64,000 bases of DNA from Paenarthrobacter nicotinovorans (GCF_007670255.1 NZ_SZVS01000010.1:115630-179629), one strand, 5' to 3'. Shown: positions 24,388 to 33,373, counted from the stretch's first letter. Translations and numbers: made by a program. The notes: a model not told the origin generated them from the letters alone.

Positions 24388-25221
24388 TCAGGACGCCAAC
24401 CGGAGTTTTTCGCGAAGGCCAGCAAGCCACGCACTCTTCGATAACGCAAGACCACAACTGCTGTGCAGTTGTGCCACTAATACATCCTCATCCACGCCGT
24501 GCTTCAGTGAGCCGGCGACTTGACGAAGTGCTACAACGGCACCTGCCACCACGTCCTTACCGCGAGGCCCGAGCTCGTCAGTTTGTCCCTCTTCAATGGC
24601 CGAGACGAGCGCGCTGACTGTTGCGGCCGAGCCCGAGGCCTGAACGAGCGCAACACAGTAATTATTAATCTTCAAGGTCAGCTCTCGTTTAACTATTTTG
24701 CTGGCGAGATCGACGCCATCAAAGGGCAGGCCCCAATTCTCACGAGAGTTCCTGTAACGGAGGAGCGTCACCGGCCGAACGAGTTCCTCTAGACGGGAAA
24801 CTAATGCCGCAGCACCGCCCAGAGACTTCAACTTGTCGCTCGAACCAAGATGCTCCAAAACGTGCGTTAAAACACCCATTTCAATTAGCATTGCCTCAAG
24901 GTCCCGCAATAAATAGGGATGATGACAGATTTCTATGTCGGTGAACTCATTCGGGTCGTCAAAGTCCTTATCGGTCACGCAAATAAAATTATCAAAGCCC
25001 CATTCCTTCAAGGAGCGCGCACAATTCACTGCATTCGTCTTGCCATCGACAGGGAAGAAGGCGACAGCATCAAGGTGTGGCCTGAGCACCCGCACATCAC
25101 TCGGACCTTCAACAATAACGATGGCTTGATTACTCGCCTGACGATGTTGTCGAATGCGATCAGCAGGTCGATCAAAATGCCGAATCGATTGCGCTTCAAG
25201 CACTTTACTCAAGGAGGTCAT
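24388..25221 (-). CDS. ariB: AriB-like DUF4435/TOPRIM nuclease of a PARIS-like system
   Basis: About 277 residues. TOPRIM motifs: AIVIVEGPSDVRVLRPHL (catalytic Glu) and FICVTDKDFDD (DxD-type acids). DUF4435 proteins paired with an AAA15-type ATPase form PARIS, where the ATPase senses phage anti-restriction proteins and frees the nuclease, stopping translation by tRNA cleavage. The start at 25221 overlaps the ATPase gene by 17 bp, with GAGGA upstream. The region is AT-richer than its flanks, in line with transfer. Confidence 0.8.
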   Translation of the reverse strand: MTSLSKVLEAQSIRHFDRPADRIRQHRQASNQAIVIVEGPSDVRVLRPHLDAVAFFPVDGKTNAVNCARSLKEWGFDNFICVTDKDFDDPNEFTDIEICHHPYLLRDLEAMLIEMGVLTHVLEHLGSSDKLKSLGGAAALVSRLEELVRPVTLLRYRNSRENWGLPFDGVDLASKIVKRELTLKINNYCVALVQASGSAATVSALVSAIEEGQTDELGPRGKDVVAGAVVALRQVAGSLKHGVDEDVLVAQLHSSCGLALSKSAWLAGLREKLRLAS

Positions 25222-26590
25222 CCATTTCGTCCTCGGTGGTACGCTCCTCATCCACTGTGGATAGTTCATCACGAGTAGAGGGAAACCTTAGTTCCTCAGT
25301 CAAGCTCCACTGGCCATTAATAATTGAAGTGGAATGAGTTGCCAAAATAATTTGCAAATCAGCCAACTGTGCGACACGACTTATATCATCAAGGAATGCA
25401 TGTTTCCAGCCCGCATGTAATGATATTTCTGGTTCATCAATCAGAACAAGCGAGCCAGGCTTGGCCGAGAACAGCAATAGAGTAAAAAGCGCGACCAAAT
25501 GTTGTTCACCTGAGGATAGGCTGGAGACTCGCACGCGGCGCTTTGCAAACGTAGTAAACATTAGCCCGCCTTGAGGGGACATCGATGTCTTTTTACCTGA
25601 ATTGTACAGTTTGGTATCCAAGATCTCCCGCAATAGCCTAATCTTGTCATTTAACGGGAGTAGAGGATCCAGACGGCGCTCCCAGTCATCGAGAAAGACA
25701 TTCAGGATTGTACGTACGGTGGATGTCGTTTTCTTTGGAAATTCCATTGGTGCCTGACCAACAGCTAGAGCATTCCGAGCCAAATTTTCATACCGGTCGA
25801 CAATCATGTCATACCGCACATGAAGGGCGTCCTCATCTACTTCCTGGTGAGCGGCAGCAATGGCACGGCCTGCAAAACTTAAGTCCGCACGTTGCGTCTC
25901 CCGAATAGAATTCCTGCGCGCATCAGTCACTTCGTTGCGGATTTGATTGGTGTACTCATTGATCCGGGTTGCTCCAGCGAAGGATCCAGTCTCGCTTAGG
26001 CGCTCTGAATTTGCGACACTCAACCCTGCAGGGACGGCCGCGTCAAGCCGCTTAGTGTCGATGAGGATTGGCTTATTTGGCATGAATAGCTCAAGGATCT
26101 CGGGGGTATGTCTGAAGCGCTCAGAGTTCTGGTCACTGAGCTGTACACCAAATCGTTTTTCAATAAATTCGCTTGAGACGGTACGGTCCATCCGCGCGTC
26201 GTACCATCTATCATTACCTAATTGTTTTATATAGGCCGGAAGCTCACGCTGCACATCTGGCAAATCATCTTCAGTGAAAATCGCCTTATCACCCCCATTC
26301 TTGCCTGTGGTAAGAGACTCGAAGAGAAGACTAATGCTCGCCTTGTCATCTTGGAAACGCTCGATGTTAAGCCCACGGCCGTCGCTGAAATCAACCTGGA
26401 ATCTTGAGAAAGGTATCGACAGCAAGCTTCGCACGTCCGGCCCCAGGGCTGCCCGAAGCAACATAAGCAAGTGCGTTTTGCCAGCCCCATTCGGCGCCGT
26501 CAGGATTGTTGGTGTGGAAGTGCGGATCACCGTGTCGTGATCTACGTATCCAAAAAGCTTCTCAACTCTGACCCGAACTACTCTTCTCAT
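25205..26590 (-). CDS. ariA: AriA-like AAA/ABC ATPase of a PARIS-like system
   Basis: About 461 residues from the ATG at 26590. Walker A APNGAGKT near the N-terminus, ABC-type signature SSLSSGEQHLVALF, Walker B SLVLIDEPEISLHAGW and H-loop ILATHSTSII, with a long helical insertion between. This is the AAA15/21 (OLD/RecF-like) architecture of AriA. The order ATPase then DUF4435 with overlapping ends matches described PARIS operons. GC is clearly lower than in the neighbours (runs such as AATAATTGAAG), pointing to horizontal gain. Confidence 0.8.
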   Translation of the reverse strand: MRRVVRVRVEKLFGYVDHDTVIRTSTPTILTAPNGAGKTHLLMLLRAALGPDVRSLLSIPFSRFQVDFSDGRGLNIERFQDDKASISLLFESLTTGKNGGDKAIFTEDDLPDVQRELPAYIKQLGNDRWYDARMDRTVSSEFIEKRFGVQLSDQNSERFRHTPEILELFMPNKPILIDTKRLDAAVPAGLSVANSERLSETGSFAGATRINEYTNQIRNEVTDARRNSIRETQRADLSFAGRAIAAAHQEVDEDALHVRYDMIVDRYENLARNALAVGQAPMEFPKKTTSTVRTILNVFLDDWERRLDPLLPLNDKIRLLREILDTKLYNSGKKTSMSPQGGLMFTTFAKRRVRVSSLSSGEQHLVALFTLLLFSAKPGSLVLIDEPEISLHAGWKHAFLDDISRVAQLADLQIILATHSTSIINGQWSLTEELRFPSTRDELSTVDEERTTEDEMDDLLE

Positions 26591-26767
26591 TCCCAGACCC
26601 CACTCGCCTCTTGTCCAACAGCAACGATATATCAGTATTGTCCAATGCACGCTCGTTATTCGAGTTCACTGGACAAGTCCCCAAGGCACCCCACAACGCA
26701 CCTGTTTACTGACCTAACAGCTCCGCAACGCCGTCAGCACGTATTGGACGGAGCGCTGCGTCGGTGA

Positions 26768-27505
26768 TCACTCCTCGAAGTGCGTAGTGATCTTCCCCGA
26801 GGAAACGGCGGCGATGATGGACTTGGCCAAGTGCCGCAGCTTGATGTTCCGGTTGCTGGAAGCAGTCCGGAGGATGGTGAACGCCTCGTCCTGGCTGCAA
26901 TGGTTCTGGGCCATGATCGCGCCGACTGCCAGGTCAATCACCGTACGCGACTGCATTGCCGCTGCCATGTCGTTTCGGGCGTCGCTGAGTTGGGCGATTT
27001 TCAGGGCGAGCCGGAGGGACTTGGATGCGTGCAGGGCAAAGACCTCGGCGCGCTCCACGTCCGTATCACTGAAAGCCTTGACCTTCTCTGAGTAGAGGTT
27101 CAGGGCAGCGCGGGTGTCGCCTTCGACCATCAGCGGCACACTGAGGATGGAGCGCAGGCCCTGGTCCGAGGCAGCCCGAACATATTCGGGCCAGCGGTGC
27201 TCGCTCAGAAGGTCCTCAACCAGCACAGGCGCGAGTTTGTCCATGGCCGTAAGACAGGGACCGTCAAAAGTGCTCTGGAGTTGATCCATGACGCGTGCAC
27301 GCTCGTCGCTGCTGGCAGCGGTAGCCGACTTCTTGCGGCGTAATACGGTGATGCCGCTGAAGACGGGGCTCTCCGGGTGGGAGAGACTCTCGGCGGAGAA
27401 AGCTGCGAGATCGCTGAGAAATGCCTCAACGTCTTCGCTGCCCAGAACCAGATCCAAAAAGTATCCGTTCTGGAGAGCTTCCTGCTCGGGGAGGGGGTTG
27501 ACCAT
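26768..27505 (-). CDS. GAF-ANTAR regulator
   Basis: 245 residues from the ATG at 27505 (AGGA upstream). The GAF domain (about 20-165) contains LRSILSVPLMVEG and RAALNLYSE; the C-terminal ANTAR domain (about 185-240) contains RTVIDLAVGAIMAQNHCSQDEAF. ANTAR proteins bind dual-hairpin RNAs and prevent transcription termination; GAF domains bind small ligands. No partner kinase is next to it. The target RNA is unknown. The 280 bp upstream hold no gene. Confidence 0.9.
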   Translation of the reverse strand: MVNPLPEQEALQNGYFLDLVLGSEDVEAFLSDLAAFSAESLSHPESPVFSGITVLRRKKSATAASSDERARVMDQLQSTFDGPCLTAMDKLAPVLVEDLLSEHRWPEYVRAASDQGLRSILSVPLMVEGDTRAALNLYSEKVKAFSDTDVERAEVFALHASKSLRLALKIAQLSDARNDMAAAMQSRTVIDLAVGAIMAQNHCSQDEAFTILRTASSNRNIKLRHLAKSIIAAVSSGKITTHFEE

Positions 27506-27785
27506 GCACGTTCCTACTGACTGAAAAGCGTCCCCAGCAGACAGCAAAGGAGCGAAAAGGGCCGCCCTCTGCAAAACGGTCTGGCAATACCTTATCGCCC
27601 AACGATCACCGGTACAAAGTGCATCCCAAGACGAGCTGACCTGCGGCAACGTCCCCAGCAACATCCCGTTTTGTCAACCCCGGCAACGTTTACAGGGGAC
27701 AGAATAAGTAAGTAGGCTTACTATGCAAGCGCGGCCCACCAAACCGCGGCCCAACAATGAACCATTCATGCAAAGGAGTCATCAG

Positions 27786-28208
27786 ATGGGCGTAGAAGAC
27801 AGCATCCGCAAGGCCACTGAAAATGCCATGGAAGATCTGGCAGGCACCTCCGATCCCGTGGAAAAGGACAATGTCCCGGAACCCGGGGAGAAGGACGACG
27901 ACGTTCAGGTCCACTCGTCCATCAGCGAAGGATCCAACGCCATGGACTCGGAAACGCCGGAGGAACAAGCCGATGAGCGTTCTTTCGCCGTGGACGGCCA
28001 CGGCGAGACTCATGAAGAGCACGTTCACCACGATCAAGGCGTGACAGACAGCGACATCAACCAGGACCGCGAAGGCGATCGGGACGTACCTTCTGCCTCG
28101 GGCGATGTCCCCGGCCCGGCAGGCTTGCCTGAAGGTGATCCGGATTCCCTCCGGGCAGACCCCTCAGAAGGCGGCGAGGACCCGTCCACGTCCATGGGCC
28201 GGGGCTGA
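27786..28208 (+). CDS. Acidic, probably disordered hypothetical protein
   Basis: 140 residues rich in Glu, Asp, Ser and Pro, with no hydrophobic segment. The N-terminal helix GVEDSIRKATENAMEDLAG resembles the opening of CsbD-like stress proteins, but the rest does not. AAAGGAG precedes the start. The upstream region has the palindrome GTAAG-TAGG-CTTAC at 27708-27721. Possibly a stress-induced protein; function unknown. Confidence 0.65.
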   Translation: MGVEDSIRKATENAMEDLAGTSDPVEKDNVPEPGEKDDDVQVHSSISEGSNAMDSETPEEQADERSFAVDGHGETHEEHVHHDQGVTDSDINQDREGDRDVPSASGDVPGPAGLPEGDPDSLRADPSEGGEDPSTSMGRG

Positions 28209-28258
28209 CGGTCGCCGGAAGCAGCGGGCCAATGGTCGGGAGCGCCTCTCTGTAGGCT

Positions 28259-28774
28259 GTGGGGGTGCTCCCCCATCCGACCGCCCGATTGCGCTTCCGC
28301 GAGATGACGCTCCCTGATCTCGATGCGATGAGCGCTTTGCTCGGAGATCCCGAGGTGATGACGTATTACCCGGCGCCGAAGTCCCGCGACGAAGCAGCGG
28401 CCTGGATCGCCTGGAACCAGGCGAACTATGCCCGCCACGGATACGGGTTGTGGCTCGTCGAGACGCACGACGGCGAATTCGTGGGCGACTGCGGGCTAAC
28501 GTGGCAGAACGTCAATGGCCGGTCGGAGCTGGAGGTCGGTTATCACGTGCGCCTGGAGCTTCAGGGTCGCGGATATGCCACGGAAGCGGCTTTGGCCTGC
28601 CTGGAGTACGCCCGGGATGTGGTGGGGGCGGGTCGCCTGGTAGCCATTATTCACCCAGACAACATGGCTTCGCGGCGCGTAGCAGAGCATCTGGGGATGC
28701 GGCACCTGGAGGATGACGTTGCAGGTCCCTCGGTGCGGACAGTGATGGGCGTGGAGTTAGGTTCGTCCATCTAG
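28259..28774 (+). CDS. GNAT-family N-acetyltransferase (RimJ/RimL type)
   Basis: 171 residues. Opening TARLRFREMTLPDLDAMSALLGDPEVM, acetyl-CoA loop ELQGRGYATEAALACLEYA (Q/RxxGxG/A-like), and HPDNMASRRVAEHLGMRHL: typical of the RimJ/RimL-like Acetyltransf_3 group. These enzymes acetylate N-termini or small molecules; substrate unknown. GTG start. Confidence 0.88.
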   Translation: MGVLPHPTARLRFREMTLPDLDAMSALLGDPEVMTYYPAPKSRDEAAAWIAWNQANYARHGYGLWLVETHDGEFVGDCGLTWQNVNGRSELEVGYHVRLELQGRGYATEAALACLEYARDVVGAGRLVAIIHPDNMASRRVAEHLGMRHLEDDVAGPSVRTVMGVELGSSI

Positions 28775-28782
28775 CGCACCTG

Positions 28783-29472
28783 TTACGCCAACCGGGCGTC
28801 CGTGTCCGGGTCTCTCCGTTCGTCCAGCATCCCCGCGATTTTGCCTTCCAATGCGGCAACCGTCGCCTCCGGCAGGACGATCAAACCATCGAGTTCCTTC
28901 CGGGCCCGCTTGTACGCCGTTTGACGTTCGGCCGGGGTGGCGGCGGTGTCCTCGGCGATGCGCAGCAACTTCCGTGCCGTCGCCAGCCGTTGCCGCTCGG
29001 GGCCTGAGAAGTTCCCGTCCTTGATACGCCGGGCTTCCCGCTCGGCAACGTCGAATGCCAGTTCGTAGCTGTGGATTGCCGCGCGGTACTCGGCGAGCCG
29101 GGCCGGCGTCGAAATTTCTTCCGGCACTCCTGGGCGCAAGCCGTCGGCTTCCTTCTTGGCGCGCAGGAAAGCGACGGTCAGTGGCTCACGAACGTCTGTC
29201 ATGAGAGGGAAATCGATGAGGTTCCCGACGTCGAGCTCGTAGTCCAGCCATCTGTGATTCACGGAATCGTGCGCGGCCATCAGGGAAACCACCTCAGCCT
29301 GGTTCGCTTCCTCGTGCACGGCCAACTGGTTTCGCAGCTTCAACAGTTCCACCTTGCGACGGTGCCGCTCTTCGCTAGCCTTCGACCATGACCTGGCCCA
29401 GCCGCCAGCCATACCGCCGATGGGAAAGATGAGCCACCAGTAACTGCCAAGGAAGTCGAAGAGGGGTTCCAC
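28783..29472 (-). CDS. Membrane-anchored coiled-coil protein
   Basis: 229 residues from the GTG at 29472 (GGGAGGATGG upstream). One N-terminal transmembrane segment (LGSYWWLIFPIGGMAGG), then long charged helices, probably a coiled coil (SEERHRRKVELLKLRNQLA). Similar proteins are widespread in Micrococcales with unknown role, possibly in envelope organisation. It converges on the acetyltransferase gene with an eight-base gap. Confidence 0.7.
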   Translation of the reverse strand: MEPLFDFLGSYWWLIFPIGGMAGGWARSWSKASEERHRRKVELLKLRNQLAVHEEANQAEVVSLMAAHDSVNHRWLDYELDVGNLIDFPLMTDVREPLTVAFLRAKKEADGLRPGVPEEISTPARLAEYRAAIHSYELAFDVAEREARRIKDGNFSGPERQRLATARKLLRIAEDTAATPAERQTAYKRARKELDGLIVLPEATVAALEGKIAGMLDERRDPDTDARLA

Positions 29473-29666
29473 TGCTCCATCCTCCCACCGCCGCTGACTA
29501 CCCCTCAACAGTCCCATTTCAAGGAGCGCCACCCGCCAGCGGCCTAACGGCATTGTGCAACGCAGAAGCATTAGATTTTCTTGCCCTAACACCTATAAAA
29601 CATTAGTTCCACTTGCTGGGTCGGTATGCTCCTTCCAACCCTCAACACCCTATGGAAGGACACACC

Positions 29667-30422
29667 TTGCCGACTACGAATGGCCACAACGACGTGGCAT
29701 CCACCCCGGGCCCGAATGTCGTGGTGGCAGGATCCACGAGCGCCGCCGGCCAGGCGGTTGTCGCCGCGCTTCTCGCTGCAGGCGCCCGCGTTGCCGCCGT
29801 CGACGTCGACGCCGCCCGCCTGGAAGAGCTCGCCCGGAACCACGACGGCGTCCTCCCCTACACGTGCAACCTGGCGAACCTTGAGTCGGTGGAGAAGCTG
29901 GCGGCCGCAGTTCGAAGCGACCTGGGACCAGTGGACGGACTCATCCACCTGGTAGGCGGTTGGCGCGGAGGCGACGGAATCACGGGTCAGAAGGATGACG
30001 ATTGGGACGTCCTGCACACCAGCATCATGACCACGCTCCGGAACACCTCCCGCGTCTTCTACCCGGATTTGGAGGCATCACCGCGCGGTCGCTTGGCTAT
30101 TGTTTCCGCCACGGCCGCGGCGAACCCGACCGCTGGTGGTGCGAGCTACTCGGCCATCAAGGCCGCCTCTGAAGCATGGGTCCTCGGCGTCGCGGACGGC
30201 TTCAGCTCGGCACAATCCGGCCACAAGACTGAGCCCAAGGAACAGACCTCGGCTGCGGTGGTTTTCGTTGTGAAAGCCCTCTTGGACGACGCCATGAAGG
30301 AGGCCGCCCCGCACCGCAAGTTCCCCGGCTACACGCACGTCACCGAACTGGCCGAACACATCGCCGCGCTCTTCGACGCCCCGGCTTCCCACCTGAACGG
30401 TACCCGTCAGCACCTTGCCTAA
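29667..30422 (+). CDS. Short-chain dehydrogenase-like protein
   Basis: About 251 residues. Rossmann start VVVAGSTSAAGQAVVAALLAAG with a divergent glycine motif, the dinucleotide Asp at VDVDAAR, HLVGGWRGG at the NNAG position and YSAIKAA as the YxxxK catalytic pair. The segment after the YxxxK is shortened and has few of the usual substrate-binding elements, so activity is uncertain. The TTG at 29667 is preferred because GGAAGGA lies seven bases upstream; an ATG at 29652 is in frame. Confidence 0.8.
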   Translation: MPTTNGHNDVASTPGPNVVVAGSTSAAGQAVVAALLAAGARVAAVDVDAARLEELARNHDGVLPYTCNLANLESVEKLAAAVRSDLGPVDGLIHLVGGWRGGDGITGQKDDDWDVLHTSIMTTLRNTSRVFYPDLEASPRGRLAIVSATAAANPTAGGASYSAIKAASEAWVLGVADGFSSAQSGHKTEPKEQTSAAVVFVVKALLDDAMKEAAPHRKFPGYTHVTELAEHIAALFDAPASHLNGTRQHLA

Positions 30423-30457
30423 GTCCCGGCGTCGTACCCTGTCGCTAGCATGTCCGT

Positions 30458-30889
30458 ATGGACCAGCGACTGCACTTCATCACGTTCGCCACGCCTGATC
30501 TCGACCGGGCCCGAGCCTTTTACAAGGACGGGCTCGGTTGGGAGCCGCTCATGGACGTGACCGGCGAAATCCTCTTCTTCCAGGTTGCGCCGGGTTTGAT
30601 GCTTGGCCTGTTCGACGCCGAAAAGTTCGACCAGGATCTGGCCAGCGGCACGCAAACCGTTGGTGTCAGCGGCGTGACACTCTCGCACAACGTCGGCAAT
30701 GCAGCGGAGGTTTCCAGCACTATCGAGGCACTTGTGGCTGCCGGCGCCACGCTGGTCAAACCCGCACAGGCAGGCGCTTTCGGCGGCATCTTCCATGGGC
30801 ACGTCAAGGATCCCAATGGCATCGTCTGGGAGATCGCGCACAACCCCGGCTGGCGGATCGACCAGGACGGTACGGTGGTTTTCGCATGA
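30458..30889 (+). CDS. VOC-family (glyoxalase/bleomycin-resistance-like) protein
   Basis: 143 residues with the double beta-alpha-beta-beta-beta repeat: opening [22 protein letters not shown], ending [24 protein letters not shown] proteins bind a metal or a small ligand; function here unknown. It overlaps the DinB-like gene by four bases, so the two are coupled. Confidence 0.88.
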   Translation: MDQRLHFITFATPDLDRARAFYKDGLGWEPLMDVTGEILFFQVAPGLMLGLFDAEKFDQDLASGTQTVGVSGVTLSHNVGNAAEVSSTIEALVAAGATLVKPAQAGAFGGIFHGHVKDPNGIVWEIAHNPGWRIDQDGTVVFA

Positions 30890-31371
30890 GCGCTTCCACG
30901 CAGGACGTCGCGCACGAGGACATCCGGACGCAATTCGAGGCGTTTCTGGATGAGCACCGCCGGGCCTTGGAAGCAAGTTTGGACGGACTCACCGAAGAAC
31001 AAGCACGACGACGGCTGGTCGCGTCGCGCACGACGCTTCTGGGCCTGGTGAAGCACGCGACTTTCGTGGAAAAGGTGTGGTTCGACGAAGCCATCACCTG
31101 CAGGTCTCGGGCCGAGATTGGCATTCCGGCCACTCCCGACGAATCGTTCATCCTCGACGAAGATGACACCGTCGCCAGCATCCAAGCGGCTTACTCGGCA
31201 GCCTGCGAAGCTTCGCGGAAAGCCACGTCGGGTCTCGGGCTGGACGATCTTCTCCACGGCAACCGCCGCGGACCCCTGCCCCTCCGCTGGGTGTACCTGC
31301 ACATGCTGCGTGAACTGGCCCAGCATTGCGGGCACGCGGATATCTTGCGGGAACAGATCACATCGGTTTAG
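30886..31371 (+). CDS. DinB/DUF664-family protein
   Basis: 161 residues, a four-helix bundle: [23 protein letters not shown], then [12 protein letters not shown] with the metal-ligand His, and [18 protein letters not shown] with further His residues. Such DinB-like proteins include thiol-dependent (mycothiol/bacillithiol) transferases. Coupled to the VOC gene. Confidence 0.88.
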   Translation: MSASTQDVAHEDIRTQFEAFLDEHRRALEASLDGLTEEQARRRLVASRTTLLGLVKHATFVEKVWFDEAITCRSRAEIGIPATPDESFILDEDDTVASIQAAYSAACEASRKATSGLGLDDLLHGNRRGPLPLRWVYLHMLRELAQHCGHADILREQITSV

Positions 31372-31515
31372 GCACAAGCCCGTCGCCGCGTGGCGCCGCA
31401 CCGAAATCGTGGGAAGCCTGCGAACACCCCCGCAAAGAACCAGCGATCTCGCTGCATTCCAGCGATCTGTCGGAACTCCGCGGAGCCTCCTCGCGGAGCA
31501 ACCCACCAAAATCCG

Positions 31516-31545
31516 TTGACACGTGACCAAAAAGTCACCTATTCT
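31516..31545 (+). promoter_or_regulatory. Promoter with embedded operator, leaderless start
   Basis: TTGACA at 31516-31521, 18-bp spacer, TATTCT at 31540-31545. The spacer contains GTGACCAAAAAGTCAC (31523-31538), an inverted repeat with 5-bp arms. The expected start point falls at or next to the A of the ATG at 31552, so the mRNA is probably leaderless. The operator inside the spacer fits repression by the encoded ArsR domain. Confidence 0.75.
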
Positions 31546-31551
31546 GAAGCC

Positions 31552-32304
31552 ATGGACGCCGTCTTCAAGGCTCTGGCAGACCCCACTCGCAGGGAACTCC
31601 TGGATGAGTTGTTCCGTGAGGACGGCCAGTCCGCCACAGCCCTCGGAGCCAGGTTCGAGATGACCCGTTTCGGCATCGCAAAGCACCTCAAGCTGCTGGA
31701 AGATGCAGGACTGGTGGTGGTCCGGCGTCGTGGGCGTGAAAAGCTGCACTTCCTGAACCCGGTCCCCATCCGACTCATCCACGACCGTTGGGTGAGCAAG
31801 TACGCAGAACCATGGGCCGCTGCCCTCAGCGACCTCAAATCCAGATTGGAAAGTCCCATGGAAAAGATCTTCGAAATTTACATCAAGACCACGCCGGAAC
31901 TGCTCTGGGAAGCCATCACCAACAGCGAGATCCGGAGCAAGTACCAGTTCGGCAACACGTTGACCTCCGACTGGACGCCGGGCAGCCGCTTCGAAATGCG
32001 CAACCCCAAAGCTGACGCGCCGCTGGGCGAGGGCGAGAACATCGAGGTCGATCCGCCACGCCGGCTGGTACAGACCATGACCGCTTTGTGGGGCGAGGAC
32101 GTGAAGGCCGAAGGGACGTCCCGGATCACATGGGAGATCGAGCCGGTGGGAGATTCCTGCCATCTCACAGTGACCCACGACCAACTCCGCGAAGGTGCCA
32201 ACGACCAGCTCTACGGCGGCTGGCCCATGATCTTGTCCGGCTTGAAGACCTGGCTCGAAACCGGCGAGCAGCTCACCACTCCCGGCTCGCTCATGTACGC
32301 CTAA
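31552..32304 (+). CDS. Fused ArsR regulator-SRPBCC protein
   Basis: 250 residues. The ArsR winged helix covers about 1-90 (MDAVFKALADPTRRELLDEL, TRFGIAKHLKLLEDAGLV). A START-like SRPBCC domain covers about 105-250 (IFEIYIKTTPELLWEAITN, DWTPGSRFEM, GGWPMILSGLKTWLETG). The separate-gene version of the same pair is at 19538-20268. The fusion suggests that the SRPBCC pocket is the sensor for the DNA-binding domain. The promoter overlaps an operator, so it is probably autoregulated. The gene ends directly at an inverted-repeat element. Confidence 0.9.
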   Translation: MDAVFKALADPTRRELLDELFREDGQSATALGARFEMTRFGIAKHLKLLEDAGLVVVRRRGREKLHFLNPVPIRLIHDRWVSKYAEPWAAALSDLKSRLESPMEKIFEIYIKTTPELLWEAITNSEIRSKYQFGNTLTSDWTPGSRFEMRNPKADAPLGEGENIEVDPPRRLVQTMTALWGEDVKAEGTSRITWEIEPVGDSCHLTVTHDQLREGANDQLYGGWPMILSGLKTWLETGEQLTTPGSLMYA

Positions 32305-32370
32305 CCCAAGTAGGGGACAGATAACGTCGCTCCCGAGTGCCAGAGCAACGTTATCTGTCCCCTACTTGGG
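32305..32370. repeat. AGGGGACAG inverted-repeat element, probable bidirectional terminator
   Basis: Perfect 23-bp arms at 32305-32327 and 32348-32370 with a 20-bp loop. It starts immediately after the stop codon of the ArsR-SRPBCC gene and lies between converging genes. Related elements occur at 51221-51284 and 63872-63926, both also at convergent junctions. Confidence 0.8.
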
Positions 32371-32380
32371 TGGGGGAGAG

Positions 32381-33373
32381 TTAGGCGACCGGCGCGGACA
32401 TCTGGTCTTCGCTCAGCCACGCCGCCTGCATGGTTCCCAGCAAGTGCGGCGCGAATTCTTCCCCGATCGACAGCACTACCCGGCACCGCGCGCCACGCTG
32501 GTCCGGGAAGCCGACGTACTGACCACGGAGGTCGCAGACCGTCTGGCCGCGGCCCGGCCCATCAGTGGTGTCCACCTTTACTCTGACCTTCGGAGCAACA
32601 TCCAGCTCCACTCCCCTGACGGCAATGGCTGCGGCAAGGGGGTCGTGCATAGCAGAGCACGCCCGGCCAAAGATATCCACGTAGAAGCCGAAGTAGTAGC
32701 CCAACATGTCACCCAGCGCCTGGGAAACAGGGTGCTCGTTTGCCAGCAGTTCCTGCCGGTGATTCTCTTCCAGGACATTGGTCATGGTGACATCCAGCGG
32801 TACCAGAGTGATGTCCCAGTCGGCAGCGAGGACCTCTGCCGCGGCCTCGGGATCATTGGCGATATTGGCCTCTGCCACGGGTGTGATGTTCCCGGGCGCC
32901 AGCGCCGCCCCGCCCATGATGGTCACCTCGGCAATGAGTTCCGGCAACTTCGGTTCCAGCCGCAATGCCTGGGCGATGTTGGTCAGCGGACCGATCGCCA
33001 CCAGCCGCAGCTCCCCGGCGTGCCGATGTGCCAGCTGGACAAGGAGCTCCGCGGCTGTGGCTTCCACAGGCTCACGGTCGGACGGAGCCAGGTCAACACC
33101 GCCGATCCCGTTGTCGCCGTGGACATGCGGGGCACCGCCATGGAAAGTGCCCACCTGGGGATCGTGCGCGCCCACTGCAACCGGGATGTCCGGATGGCCG
33201 GCCAGCTTCAGCAGGTCCAGGGTGTTCCGGGCACCGCCGGCCGCGCTGACGTTGCCGCTCACGGTGCCGATGCCCACGAGTTCGGCCCTCGGCGAGGCCA
33301 GGAGGTAGGCAAGGGCAAGGGCGTCGTCGATGCCGGTATCGCAGTCGAGGAAGAAGGGGGCAGGCTTGGTCAT
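32381..33373 (-). CDS. Inosine/uridine-type ribonucleoside hydrolase
   Basis: 330 residues with the nucleoside hydrolase calcium motif DCDTGIDDALAL at about 10-21, GNVSAAGGARNTLDLL, the TIMGGA loop and ANIANDPEAA near 168. It splits ribonucleosides into base and ribose. Neighbours support the pathway: an MFS carrier upstream in the same direction and a divergent GntR-ribokinase pair that would phosphorylate the ribose. Confidence 0.92.
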   Translation of the reverse strand: MTKPAPFFLDCDTGIDDALALAYLLASPRAELVGIGTVSGNVSAAGGARNTLDLLKLAGHPDIPVAVGAHDPQVGTFHGGAPHVHGDNGIGGVDLAPSDREPVEATAAELLVQLAHRHAGELRLVAIGPLTNIAQALRLEPKLPELIAEVTIMGGAALAPGNITPVAEANIANDPEAAAEVLAADWDITLVPLDVTMTNVLEENHRQELLANEHPVSQALGDMLGYYFGFYVDIFGRACSAMHDPLAAAIAVRGVELDVAPKVRVKVDTTDGPGRGQTVCDLRGQYVGFPDQRGARCRVVLSIGEEFAPHLLGTMQAAWLSEDQMSAPVA

